A stretch of 64,000 nt of DNA from a virus. Of the stretch, positions 52,921-60,274 are shown in pieces. Position numbers and translations under genes: made by a program. Each line of letters opens with the position of its first letter. The first letter of the stretch is position 1. The stretch covers positions 27,776-91,775 of IMG/VR virus record IMGVR_UViG_3300037502_004185; one strand, 5' to 3'. The notes below the pieces were generated by a model, which was not told where the DNA came from, ran no database searches, and saw only the letters and a program-made list of their open reading frames with translations.

Positions 52921-52951
52921 CAACTAAAAAAAATTTAAAAAATTTTTAGTT
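52921..52951 (-). terminator. AT-only hairpin after the holin gene
   Basis: CAACTAAAAA and TTTTTAGTTG form a 10-bp stem. It immediately follows the holin stop and probably terminates the lysis operon. Confidence 0.6.
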
Positions 52952-52952
52952 G

Positions 52953-53303
52953 TTATAGGGTTCCAGCCAAAAAGCCGAACACATTGCTTAGCAGCTCTTG
53001 TGTGTCAGTCTCTAAGCTTGGAAGCTCAACACCATAGAAAACGGCCAAAAAGTCACGAACAATGAGTTGATAAACGACCACCAGCGCGATACTCCACATC
53101 ATAGCGGCGCGCCCAGTACGTACCAATGTGTTAGAGCTGGCCGCTTCAAGCTCTGCCAGTTTGTAGGCAAACTCTTTGCGTTCTTCGTCACTGGTAAACA
53201 CACGATCACCAAACTCGGTTAGTTCGTGGATAATGCCACCTACTTTCTCGCTGGTAGCGCTCTTAAATAGGCGGCTTGTAAACACTTTTGCTAGTCCCAT
53301 CAT
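52953..53303 (-). CDS. Holin-like membrane protein (3TM type)
   Basis: 116 residues. Helical, charged N-terminal half ([20 protein letters not shown]), then a membrane segment around residues 66-85 ([20 protein letters not shown]) and a second weaker one at the C-terminus ([12 protein letters not shown]). This matches the small holin group found with phage/GTA endolysins. Directly downstream of the endolysin gene. A second, LydA-like holin is encoded at 30877-31200. Confidence 0.6.
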   Translation of the reverse strand: MMGLAKVFTSRLFKSATSEKVGGIIHELTEFGDRVFTSDEERKEFAYKLAELEAASSNTLVRTGRAAMMWSIALVVVYQLIVRDFLAVFYGVELPSLETDTQELLSNVFGFLAGTL

Positions 53304-53854
53304 TAATTGCTCTCTTTAATGTGTTCTGCGAACGCTTCTGCCAGTGCTACGGCTAGCTTTTCGCGCAGTTCTAATCCCTTTTGCAACGACTCATCGTTAG
53401 ACAAAAAGAACGGCTCCAAAATCACGGCTGGCATTTTGGTTTTCATCAAGAAACGCCAACCGCGAGTATCAGTACCAGTGTTCGAGATAGGCTTAAGACC
53501 ACGATTACGCTGTCCGATAAGTTCAGCCACCGCTTTTTGTAGGCGCAGAGCGAGTGCTTGGCTCTTGGCTGACTTATGCCAATGCAATGTCTCTGAGCCT
53601 TGAACGTCCTTATTTGCCACGCTGTTACAATGTAACTCGATGGCATAGTCAGCACTTGAATCGTTCACATCACCGATCATCCGTGAGTAGGTGTCTCGAT
53701 ACATGATCACTGGAAGAATGTCTCGCTTATGTAGCTCGGCGGCCAATAAGCTGGCTAAGGGATTATTGTAGCTATACTCATTCATTCCGAATGTTTCATT
53801 GTAAGCACCACCATCTTTAAAGCTGTGGCCAACAACAATACAGACTTTTTTCAT
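53303..53854 (-). CDS. Endolysin, N-acetylmuramoyl-L-alanine amidase (Amidase_3)
   Basis: 183 residues from ATG 53854, which has AGGA about 9 nt upstream; the longer frame from 53893 lacks a ribosome site. Amidase_3 zinc-site residues: His in [10 protein letters not shown] (around residue 8), His in AIELHCNS (around residue 75), and catalytic Glu in [10 protein letters not shown] (around residue 150). It cuts the amide bond between muramic acid and the stem peptide during lysis. No signal peptide, so holin-dependent. Followed by a holin gene in the same leftward unit. Confidence 0.88.
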   Translation of the reverse strand: MKKVCIVVGHSFKDGGAYNETFGMNEYSYNNPLASLLAAELHKRDILPVIMYRDTYSRMIGDVNDSSADYAIELHCNSVANKDVQGSETLHWHKSAKSQALALRLQKAVAELIGQRNRGLKPISNTGTDTRGWRFLMKTKMPAVILEPFFLSNDESLQKGLELREKLAVALAEAFAEHIKESN

Positions 53855-53903
53855 TTTATAAATTCCTAAACTTAGTTTAACTAATATGCACATAGGTATT
53901 AAC

Positions 53904-53915
53904 TATGTTCGGAAT
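53904..53915 (-). promoter_or_regulatory. ATTCCGAACATA motif upstream of endolysin
   Basis: One mismatch to the consensus; CATATT lies about 28 nt downstream toward the endolysin start at 53854. Confidence 0.5.
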
Positions 53916-54039
53916 AGGAAATATATTTTATTTACCAGCTCGGCACCCCAATCGGCTGGTGTCAACTAACGTTGAAACTTCATTTTTAGCCTTTGTAATA
54001 GCTTCTTGCGCCGCGAACACTTACCTCGCGGCTTTTTTT
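53916..54039 (+). ncRNA. Candidate rightward small RNA between lysis genes
   Basis: There is no ORF that avoids terminators in this gap. A CCAGC/GCTGG hairpin (around 53937-53961) is followed by a strong rightward terminator (GCCGCGA/TCGCGGC then seven T, 54010-54039). No rightward protein gene lies upstream, so a short RNA divergent from the endolysin gene would be the product. Confidence 0.3.
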
Positions 54040-54055
54040 GCCTGCAATTCAGAAA

Positions 54056-54079
54056 AAAACCAGCGCGAACGCTGGTTTT
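54056..54079. terminator. Bidirectional terminator
   Basis: AAAACCAGCG-CGAA-CGCTGGTTTT with flanking A and T runs; ends the leftward 54087 gene. Confidence 0.75.
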
Positions 54080-54086
54080 GCTTGGA

Positions 54087-54428
54087 TTATGGTCGGTTTT
54101 GAACGGGCTCTATCTTGTTTGATTTGAAGTAATCAAGAACAGGATTAACTCGATAGGGTTCTACGTGGAAGCTGGCCATCACCTGATCTTTACGCATCAA
54201 GTAAAACTGATTTCCGCTGTATCGCACCGCATCAAATATCACGTTCATTCGGCACCCATCGTACATGTATTCCCCCTCGACACTGAGGCTTTTGCGTATC
54301 ACAAAGGATAGTCGCGCCTTGGTGGCTTTAAGCTCGTTTCGAGCTCTAAATAGGTTAATCGCTAGTACGATGATAAGCGACAATAATCCGCATAGTTGAT
54401 ATGCGTTCAAATAAACTGAATAACTCAT
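54087..54428 (-). CDS. Single-membrane-span protein, 113 aa
   Basis: N-terminal hydrophobic segment (residues 10-28, YQLCGLLSLIIVLAINLF) followed by a basic stretch (RARNELKATKARLSF) and a soluble C-terminal domain. This could be an inner-membrane spanin-like or regulatory protein, given its location two genes from the endolysin, but no spanin signature is evident. Family not recognised. Confidence 0.5.
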   Translation of the reverse strand: MSYSVYLNAYQLCGLLSLIIVLAINLFRARNELKATKARLSFVIRKSLSVEGEYMYDGCRMNVIFDAVRYSGNQFYLMRKDQVMASFHVEPYRVNPVLDYFKSNKIEPVQNRP

Positions 54429-54479
54429 TTTGTCTTTTTTATAGTGCGAATAGGAAGGTCATTAGCAACAAAAAACATT

Positions 54480-55247
54480 CTACAGTCTAAATACCTCCGC
54501 TGTCGCGTTTTTGATGCTCGTTTTTTTCGTCTGGTTGCTACAAATGGTAAACGAAATCGCTTTAGTGAAGTAGTCCAGCGCCAAGGTACGTTCCTCTTTC
54601 GACGCAATGATCATTGCCTCAATCACCTTGCTTGAGCTGGCCACGCCACCAGCAAGGGGAGCCATTACCTCATTTAGCGCATCGGGCTTGTTAGCCAGTT
54701 CTGGCGGTAAGACTGGCGGCGGCAGGGTTGCACCACTATCTGAGTCACTACCGCCCGTTGGTGGCGCTGGTGGCGTTAACGCGCCATTGATTTGCGCCAT
54801 TAAGGACACGGCCTCATCAACATGGCCAGAAAGACCGTTGATCACTGCCTCAAGCGCTTTCAGTTCTTCCTTGCTGGTAATTGGCAAGATACTCGGAGCG
54901 GGTACATTGTCCTCTGTGCCATCTACCTTGTGTTTGACGTTCACACCAATAGACACTTGTTCGAGGTCGGTTGGGTCGGTGATCAACACTAGGTGCTCAT
55001 TCCATTGCGTTAACGTGGCCACCGTTGCGCTCACTGAGCTATTCAAACCCTTAAGCGTTGCCACTAACTGCGATGCGCCTTGGTAGTCCTCAATATCCTC
55101 GCTCACGCATCCTGATAGTTTTCCTGACAAGCTTTCACACTTCACCTTAAGGGATTTTCCTCGGGCAAGGTTCTCCGCTTCCTTAAGGCCGCCCACGTCT
55201 AAAAACTGGCGAAACTGCTCGATTTGCTCTTGTGTGTCCAACATCAA
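54480..55247 (-). CDS. Hypothetical protein in spike operon, 255 aa
   Basis: Helical throughout, with a Pro/Gly-rich linker at about residues 160-185 (TPPAPPTGGSDSDSGATLPP). Overlaps no neighbour; starts 6 nt after the PAAR gene stop. Possibly a tail-injected or spike-associated protein by context. Not recognised. Confidence 0.5.
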   Translation of the reverse strand: MMLDTQEQIEQFRQFLDVGGLKEAENLARGKSLKVKCESLSGKLSGCVSEDIEDYQGASQLVATLKGLNSSVSATVATLTQWNEHLVLITDPTDLEQVSIGVNVKHKVDGTEDNVPAPSILPITSKEELKALEAVINGLSGHVDEAVSLMAQINGALTPPAPPTGGSDSDSGATLPPPVLPPELANKPDALNEVMAPLAGGVASSSKVIEAMIIASKEERTLALDYFTKAISFTICSNQTKKTSIKNATAEVFRL

Positions 55248-55253
55248 ATTGCC

Positions 55254-55538
55254 TCAATCAATCGTCATCAAGTTGTTACCGTTCACCAGCGTAGCGCCAC
55301 ACCCAAGGGCATCGCCTACCACGGCGACCGGAACGCCATTAACAGTAAGTTTTGAACTACCAGTAATAACGCCAACGTGCGGCGGGTTATCTGGTTTTAC
55401 GTGCATGACGGATATATCACCCGTACCTAATACATTGATTCCATTCACGGTCAGTAGTGGTTGGCCAGAAACAAAAACACCTGGACTAAAGCCACCATGA
55501 CCACTATCTACACTCCCTACAATTCCTACGGCTGGCAT
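55254..55538 (-). CDS. PAAR-repeat spike-tip protein
   Basis: 94 residues with the PAAR layout: PAVGIVGSVDSGHGGFSPGV, FVSGQPLLTVNGINVLGTGD, HVKPDNPPHVGVITGSSKLT and VNGVPVAVVGDALGCGATL. PAAR proteins form a metal-stapled cone on the tip of the tail spike and sharpen the puncturing device. It lies directly after the spike gene. Confidence 0.85.
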   Translation of the reverse strand: MPAVGIVGSVDSGHGGFSPGVFVSGQPLLTVNGINVLGTGDISVMHVKPDNPPHVGVITGSSKLTVNGVPVAVVGDALGCGATLVNGNNLMTID

Positions 55539-55544
55539 AGTGCA

Positions 55545-56315
55545 TTACCCTAATGTAAATGGTGCTGCGGCAGCCTTAACAGCGAACTGGCCACCAGCAT
55601 CGATATTGACGTTACCACTCGCTTTAATGGTCACTTCATTGCCCTCTAGGTTGGCTTTACCGGACGCTTTAACGGTCGCATTGCCACCCGCCTCGATGTT
55701 CGCATCGCCTTTCACTTTGATAGTTAGTGCGCCTCCGACTTGCTCTAATGTGTTCCCTGTTGAGCTGCGAAACGCATTGCCCTCGACGTGGATAACACAT
55801 TGGCCATCTGGCGTAATTTCAATGGCCGTGCCGCTTTGGGTATGCGTTACTGAGTAGCCGCCTTGATGCGTGATGAGCTCGCGCAAACCAAATCGCACAA
55901 AAAGCGCATCCTTGCGGTCATAGGCTGGTGGCTCGGGTTCACCCTCGGCTCGTTTAGGTTGATAGGCTTCGCCGTTCACCTCGCTTGGTAGATACGATTC
56001 GTAGTTAGGCGCGTAGTAAAGCGATCCAGTGATACGGGGATAACGGGTATCTCCATTGCGAGGAAAATCCACCCAAACCAGATCCCCTTTTTCCACTGGC
56101 ACTGCATGGCCACTACTCGGTTTTGCGCCCAATGGCAGTAGAAACTCAGCAAAGGGGAGATCCTTATCGGGAATTGCATCCCAATAACCAAGCAAGCGAA
56201 CCGATACCATGTACAAGCCTTTCGGATGGACAGGATTAACCACCTCGGCCTGATAGCTACCAAACAAGCGGTTAGTGACGTTGGTGCGTGTTCTGTTCTC
56301 TGACGAATCGCTCAT
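55545..56315 (-). CDS. Tail spike (gpV/gp5/VgrG-like)
   Basis: 256 residues from ATG 56315, which overlaps the hub gene stop (ATGA). OB-fold region (FGSYQAEVVNPVHPKGLYMV, KKGDLVWVDFPRNGDTRYPR) is followed by a C-terminal triple-stranded beta-helix with repeating segments (IKVKGDANIEAGGNATVKAS, GNVNIDAGGQFAVKAAAAPF). This is the classical central spike that carries the PAAR tip. Confidence 0.85.
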   Translation of the reverse strand: MSDSSENRTRTNVTNRLFGSYQAEVVNPVHPKGLYMVSVRLLGYWDAIPDKDLPFAEFLLPLGAKPSSGHAVPVEKGDLVWVDFPRNGDTRYPRITGSLYYAPNYESYLPSEVNGEAYQPKRAEGEPEPPAYDRKDALFVRFGLRELITHQGGYSVTHTQSGTAIEITPDGQCVIHVEGNAFRSSTGNTLEQVGGALTIKVKGDANIEAGGNATVKASGKANLEGNEVTIKASGNVNIDAGGQFAVKAAAAPFTLG

Positions 56316-57289
56316 AGGTTTCTGACTCCCAACTCGATACGACACTGATACCGGTTCCCACGTTGGCAATGGGCGACACGGTTCATGATTTGTTTCTCTG
56401 GCATGGACTCATCCAGCTCGGTAGCGGGTAGCCGTTTATGGAATAGCACTGAGCACACCGAAAGAGGCGTAAAGGCGGTATTTCCGGTAAGTTCCACATC
56501 CAAAATAGGGATGATGGCCATGTGTTGATTATTCAGCGCCTTGGCTTGTGGGACGCTAACCATAACCATAGCGCCCGAACGTTTACCACCTTGGAAGCCC
56601 TCGACGGTATCCCAAGAGGCATAGTTACGGTTAAGAACGCGCTCAAACAGGGCTTCCTCTCCGATAATGGAGTAGTTCGCAATGCTGTGCTCTGCTTCCT
56701 CTGGATTCGACTGTTCCAGCTTGAATTGCTCGCTCATATCCATGTTCTTGAGCGACTTAAAGTGCATAACACCACGGCAGATAAACGCTGCTGAACCGTA
56801 ATCTCTGGCCATTGTTCGAATTAAGCGAGACTTAGTGCCACCAGCGTTTAAATGGTACGTAGCGCCACGCTCAAAGCTGTCACATTCGATTTTTAGATCG
56901 GGTAATAGCTCGGCCAGAATGTCTCTAGGCTGCATTTCGACAAAGAATCGAGGTGCTGTGACTGGCTCTTTAAGTAGGTGCGCGTCCTTTTGGAACGCTT
57001 GAACCGTTAGCATGCCGTCAGCGCTGGTGGACTTGGCCACAATGAATTTTTCAATCCAAACCTGATCGCCTCGTTCGTTCACATCGGCCATCGTGACCTC
57101 GATCTCTGAACCGCGCTTAATCCCGTAGTCATCCCGATAAACGGCAGCCTGATCCATGATTTCCATAACCAGCTTGTTGCCGTCCATCGAAGCGCACTCA
57201 ATGTAGGTAAACGAATGAATGTGCTCGATAGGTATGTCATTTTCGTTGGTGACAACTTTTTGGGCGAGAAAGTATTCTTTATTACTCAA
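56312..57289 (-). CDS. Tail hub protein, gpD/gp27-like
   Basis: 325 residues from a TTG at about 57289 (SNKEYFLAQKVV), which overlaps the upstream gene's stop; the longer frame extends to 57358 with no support. Segments such as AFQKDAHLLKEPVTAPRFFV, RLIRTMARDYGSAAFICRGV and MHFKSL match gp27/GpD hub proteins, which sit above the spike. It is followed by spike and PAAR genes, the normal hub-spike-tip order. Confidence 0.7.
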   Translation of the reverse strand: MSNKEYFLAQKVVTNENDIPIEHIHSFTYIECASMDGNKLVMEIMDQAAVYRDDYGIKRGSEIEVTMADVNERGDQVWIEKFIVAKSTSADGMLTVQAFQKDAHLLKEPVTAPRFFVEMQPRDILAELLPDLKIECDSFERGATYHLNAGGTKSRLIRTMARDYGSAAFICRGVMHFKSLKNMDMSEQFKLEQSNPEEAEHSIANYSIIGEEALFERVLNRNYASWDTVEGFQGGKRSGAMVMVSVPQAKALNNQHMAIIPILDVELTGNTAFTPLSVCSVLFHKRLPATELDESMPEKQIMNRVAHCQRGNRYQCRIELGVRNL

Positions 57290-58043
57290 TGACTCGGCCT
57301 CCCATACCAATCGCGCCCTGACGGACAGTGATCGACTCGGCCTCATAAACCTCTGCAATCACTTCAAAAGAGATTGAGGAAGCAAACAGACGAGTATTTT
57401 CATGGTCTACTTCGGCGGGTTCGGTCATCGCATCTTTACGGCCACGTATCTCGATGCTGATTTCCATTTCAGTATCAGCGAGCATAGTTTTCGCTCTGAA
57501 TACGTGCTTACGCTTGCCCTTGGTATGACGTAGCCAAACCATTAAACCTAGCGCTAGGCGGCTAAGGGTAGACTGGTTCCAAGCTAGGGCATTAATGCGG
57601 TAGGTAAGCGCGACAAAGGATTTATTAACCACGGCATAAGCTTGATCTTGCTCATTGGTCAGTTCGCCACAATCAGCAATATCGACGTACTCCGCGCCAT
57701 CAACAAATCCAATCACCGGATCGCGCGTGATATAGCAAACAGGCAAAAGCTCATTACGGTTTGCTTTCACCTTGTCACCTAGTTTGGCTGTCAACTTAGA
57801 TAGGAATGACACTGGATCGGTAAAGTTGCCGTAATAAATCTTTCTCGACTTATCACGGCCAACAAAGCGAGAAAACTCACTGTTCTCTCGCCGTTTAGTG
57901 TCAGTCACAACTAAGGAATCAAGCACGTTCTGGAAAAAGGCAGCCACCGCACGATCGATGTCGGTTAGCTCTGTGTGTTCCACCTTGCCATCGAATGTCA
58001 CTACATCGCATGGGATTTCAAAGAACGTCTCATCCAGTTGCAT
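57282..58043 (-). CDS. Baseplate or tail protein, 253 aa
   Basis: Unassigned; overlaps the hub gene start and lies 2 nt after the upstream methyltransferase-like gene. Contains an LTLALGLMVWLRHTKG-like helix (SRLALGLMVWLRHTKGKRKH) and a beta-rich C-terminus (SISFEVIAEVYEAESITVR). Position between hub and a late leader motif indicates a tail/baseplate role. Confidence 0.5.
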   Translation of the reverse strand: MQLDETFFEIPCDVVTFDGKVEHTELTDIDRAVAAFFQNVLDSLVVTDTKRRENSEFSRFVGRDKSRKIYYGNFTDPVSFLSKLTAKLGDKVKANRNELLPVCYITRDPVIGFVDGAEYVDIADCGELTNEQDQAYAVVNKSFVALTYRINALAWNQSTLSRLALGLMVWLRHTKGKRKHVFRAKTMLADTEMEISIEIRGRKDAMTEPAEVDHENTRLFASSISFEVIAEVYEAESITVRQGAIGMGGRVIE

Positions 58044-58045
58044 GA

Positions 58046-58585
58046 TTAGTCCTCCAAATCGTCCAGCTCGTAATACTTACGGCCTTTTACGATAGTGATG
58101 CACTTATCGCTTCGGTGTAAGGTCACATCGAACTTGTGGAAGTTGCTCGTTAGGATAGGGAGGTAAGCCGATACTGGCTCATTGCGCTGGTAGCCGTCTC
58201 GCGTTTTGCGGCCTTTACCGGATCGATTGCCCTCATAGATTTGAATGACCGCGCAATCAAAATCAATCTTGGCCATGTCTGCGATCGCTGCATCGAGATC
58301 TTTGTGCATGTTAAGCACGTTCGCGCACAACATGACGCAAAAACGGCGTTTTGAACTGTCAATTTCGGCAATATTGTTCACTACGCCTTTGGCTTTTGAA
58401 CTCGGGTCAAAGTGAGTGACCGTCATGCTCTGCTTGTGGCAGTTAGTAAGACATTCTTCTGTTAGGTCGGGAAACTTACCGCAACCAAAGTTAAGAATGT
58501 TGTTCGCGTATGACCAGTTAGGCGCCAGTTTGCTAAGGCGCTTTGCACTGACTGGCACTTGCTTTCGGCTAGTCTGTAATGTCAT
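58046..58585 (-). CDS. Methyltransferase-fold protein, 179 aa
   Basis: Start ATG 58585 with GGAG 5 nt upstream. Motif I-like LNFGCGKFPD (around residue 32), acidic motif II VTHFDPSSKA (around residue 57) and CVMLCANVLN (around residue 82) form a class I SAM-dependent methyltransferase pattern; a Rossmann fold is inferred. The C-terminal half is basic (GNRSGKGRKTRDGY). It may modify nucleic acid or protein, or be a repurposed fold. First in a leftward tail operon with a conserved late leader upstream. Confidence 0.55.
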   Translation of the reverse strand: MTLQTSRKQVPVSAKRLSKLAPNWSYANNILNFGCGKFPDLTEECLTNCHKQSMTVTHFDPSSKAKGVVNNIAEIDSSKRRFCVMLCANVLNMHKDLDAAIADMAKIDFDCAVIQIYEGNRSGKGRKTRDGYQRNEPVSAYLPILTSNFHKFDVTLHRSDKCITIVKGRKYYELDDLED

Positions 58586-58606
58586 GACCACTCCATGATT
58601 GGAGCA

Positions 58607-58628
58607 GCGCTTTAAGGATGGGCGGAAT
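58607..58628 (-). promoter_or_regulatory. Late-gene leader motif
   Basis: On the minus strand CCTATTCCGCCCATCC, TTAAAGCGC, then a CTCC/GGAG hairpin containing the ribosome site of the 58585 gene. Same element order as upstream of portal. Confidence 0.4.
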
Positions 58629-58747
58629 AGGGTTGATATGAGCGTAAATTATACACCTCCACACTATTAACCCTAAATAACCAAAATGGTGCATATAAAT
58701 GTGATGCGCATCATATACATCTCATGAACTCTCAAGTAAATTGCGCG

Positions 58748-58775
58748 CGATTACAAATCATTATCATTTACATTA
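58748..58775. promoter_or_regulatory. Possible Fur-type iron operator
   Basis: The minus strand reads AATGATAATGATTTG, an incomplete match to the GATAAT-repeat Fur consensus, about 30-50 nt upstream of the 58805 gene. Only a weak match; listed because it could place the rightward pair under iron control. Confidence 0.3.
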
Positions 58776-58804
58776 ACGTCAATTAAGTAGCAAGGGCTGT
58801 ATTT

Positions 58805-59401
58805 ATGCGCATTTATACTTTGATATTTTTCTTCCTCTTTTCCACTATTACACCAACTCTCGCAATGGCTTCATATCCACCTCTTTGTAATATTGTAAAG
58901 GCAAAAGAGCACCATAAAATCCCTAGTGAAAGCCCATACTGCATTGAAACAGAAGAAGCTCAGATCACGTTTGTTAATCTATCGTCAAACCCTGTTGAAG
59001 TGGTCAGCTTAAAAGATGCTACTCACCTTGTTTATCCAAATGAGTATGTAGTTACTACAGGCAGATTTGTAGTCGCAAACTCTAAAGGCGCTGTAGTTGG
59101 TAAAGAAGAACGAGGCATCGTTGTGTCTCGTGATTATGGTGGTAAAAAAGCAAATGTGAATCAAAGGATTGCACCTTTAGCCGTTTGGATTCCTAGCGCT
59201 GTTGGTGGAGCAATCTTGGGCGGAATGGGAGTTGTAGCTTCGAACCCTAGCGCTGGCCTTAGACCTATTGTGATTGGAGCATTCTCAGGAGCGCTTGGCG
59301 GAGCATTGGGTCCATTGATGGGAGCTGGTCAGTTTGGAGTAGTTGCAGGTGGTGCTTTAGGTGTCTCTGCTGGTGGAGCGTGTAGCAGTTGTCATATTTA
59401 A
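58805..59401 (+). CDS. Secreted glycine-rich protein, 198 aa
   Basis: N-terminal signal peptide (MRIYTLIFFFLFSTITPTLA, cleavage after TLA or MAS), a soluble middle with two cysteines, and a C-terminal third of about 65 residues that is Gly/Ala-rich and hydrophobic (GGAILGGMGVVASNPSAG, GAFSGALGGALGPLMGAG), ending CSSCHI. Glycine-zipper segments of this kind occur in pore-forming or surface proteins and bacteriocins. Located rightward, opposite to the surrounding late genes, and followed by an overlapping membrane-protein gene. Confidence 0.55.
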   Translation: MRIYTLIFFFLFSTITPTLAMASYPPLCNIVKAKEHHKIPSESPYCIETEEAQITFVNLSSNPVEVVSLKDATHLVYPNEYVVTTGRFVVANSKGAVVGKEERGIVVSRDYGGKKANVNQRIAPLAVWIPSAVGGAILGGMGVVASNPSAGLRPIVIGAFSGALGGALGPLMGAGQFGVVAGGALGVSAGGACSSCHI

Positions 59402-59673
59402 TCTGGACGTTTGCAGTCGCATCATACTTGGTGCTTTGCTTTACTCTGTTAAAGGGAAAGAAAGAACGATTATTATATGGCTGCATAATAATCAGTTTAA
59501 TTGTAGTGAACATCATATTTGACATCAGGGAGCCTCATTTTTTTGATGTTTTGTCTGCGTTCATTATCTATTTTCTTTCTAAGTGGGTTAAAGCAGATCC
59601 TAAGTATTTTCTTATCACAACCACGGTCATATATTGGCTCTACCCTCTAGTGTTGAGTGTTCCAACTACTTAA
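59389..59673 (+). CDS. Small membrane protein, 94 aa, partner of the secreted protein
   Basis: Three hydrophobic segments (residues 3-20, 30-45 and 55-92, e.g. LLYGCIIISLIVVNIIF and FLITTTVIYWLYPLVL) with few charged residues. Starts inside the end of the secreted-protein gene, so translation is coupled. An immunity or export partner is inferred only from the pairing; no family recognised. Terminator at 59700-59726 ends the unit. Confidence 0.5.
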   Translation: MSYLIWTFAVASYLVLCFTLLKGKKERLLYGCIIISLIVVNIIFDIREPHFFDVLSAFIIYFLSKWVKADPKYFLITTTVIYWLYPLVLSVPTT

Positions 59674-59699
59674 AACTAAAGTAATCATTATATGACTGA

Positions 59700-59726
59700 A
59701 AAGAGTCGCCGGAGAGGCGACTCTTT
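59700..59726. terminator. Bidirectional terminator
   Basis: AAAGAGTCGCC and GGCGACTCTTTC pair around GGAGA; serves the rightward pair and the leftward 59765 operon. Confidence 0.8.
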
Positions 59727-59764
59727 CTTTTAGAAACGCTATAAACGAGCCTATCCTATCTAGT

Positions 59765-60274
59765 TTAAAGCGTTTGGTTAAAATCACGCATTGGTATGCA
59801 GATATAAATCACGCCCACGTTCGCCGTACCATAGCCAACGGCCTTATGTACGTACCACCACACGGTTCGTAATCCCTCGGCGGTTTCTTCATCCCATTCC
59901 AGTACACTACCGATAGGAACATGGTGCGAAGCAATGCGCAGCATTAGCGGCTCTAAGGACTCGCCAAGGTTTTCGTCGCCATCATCCATCATGAAGAAGT
60001 TCTCTTGCTCATCTGGACTATCCAATAAAGCCACCAGCTCTGGATCGCTATAAGTGAGCGCATCTTGGTTGGTTTCTAGCTCTAACACTGATTCGTTTTG
60101 GTAATTATCATCCGTTGGTGCCGATTCTGGCTCAACAGGGCGATACAGGGACGCTTCAAAGTGATCAGGTGATAGTTTGATAGCCTTAATCCAATCATCC
60201 CTTAAAACACGATTAAAGGGCTCATGGCCTTGGTATCGAGCCTTTCTTACTACAGGTTTAACTACATCACTCAC
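59765..60274 (-). CDS. Hypothetical late-operon protein, 169 aa
   Basis: Acidic middle (SDPELVALLDSPDEQENFFM) and a beta-rich C-terminus (EEVLEWDEETAEGLRTVWWY). ATGA overlap with the upstream SWIM-type zinc protein gene, so translationally coupled. Not recognised; probably structural by context. Confidence 0.5.
   Translation of the reverse strand: MSDVVKPVVRKARYQGHEPFNRVLRDDWIKAIKLSPDHFEASLYRPVEPESAPTDDNYQNESVLELETNQDALTYSDPELVALLDSPDEQENFFMMDDGDENLGESLEPLMLRIASHHVPIGSVLEWDEETAEGLRTVWWYVHKAVGYGTANVGVIYICIPMRDFNQTL

Noticed and set aside
53905-54102. Rightward 65-codon frame
   Set aside because: Runs through two terminator hairpins and the promoter motif; composition not protein-like.
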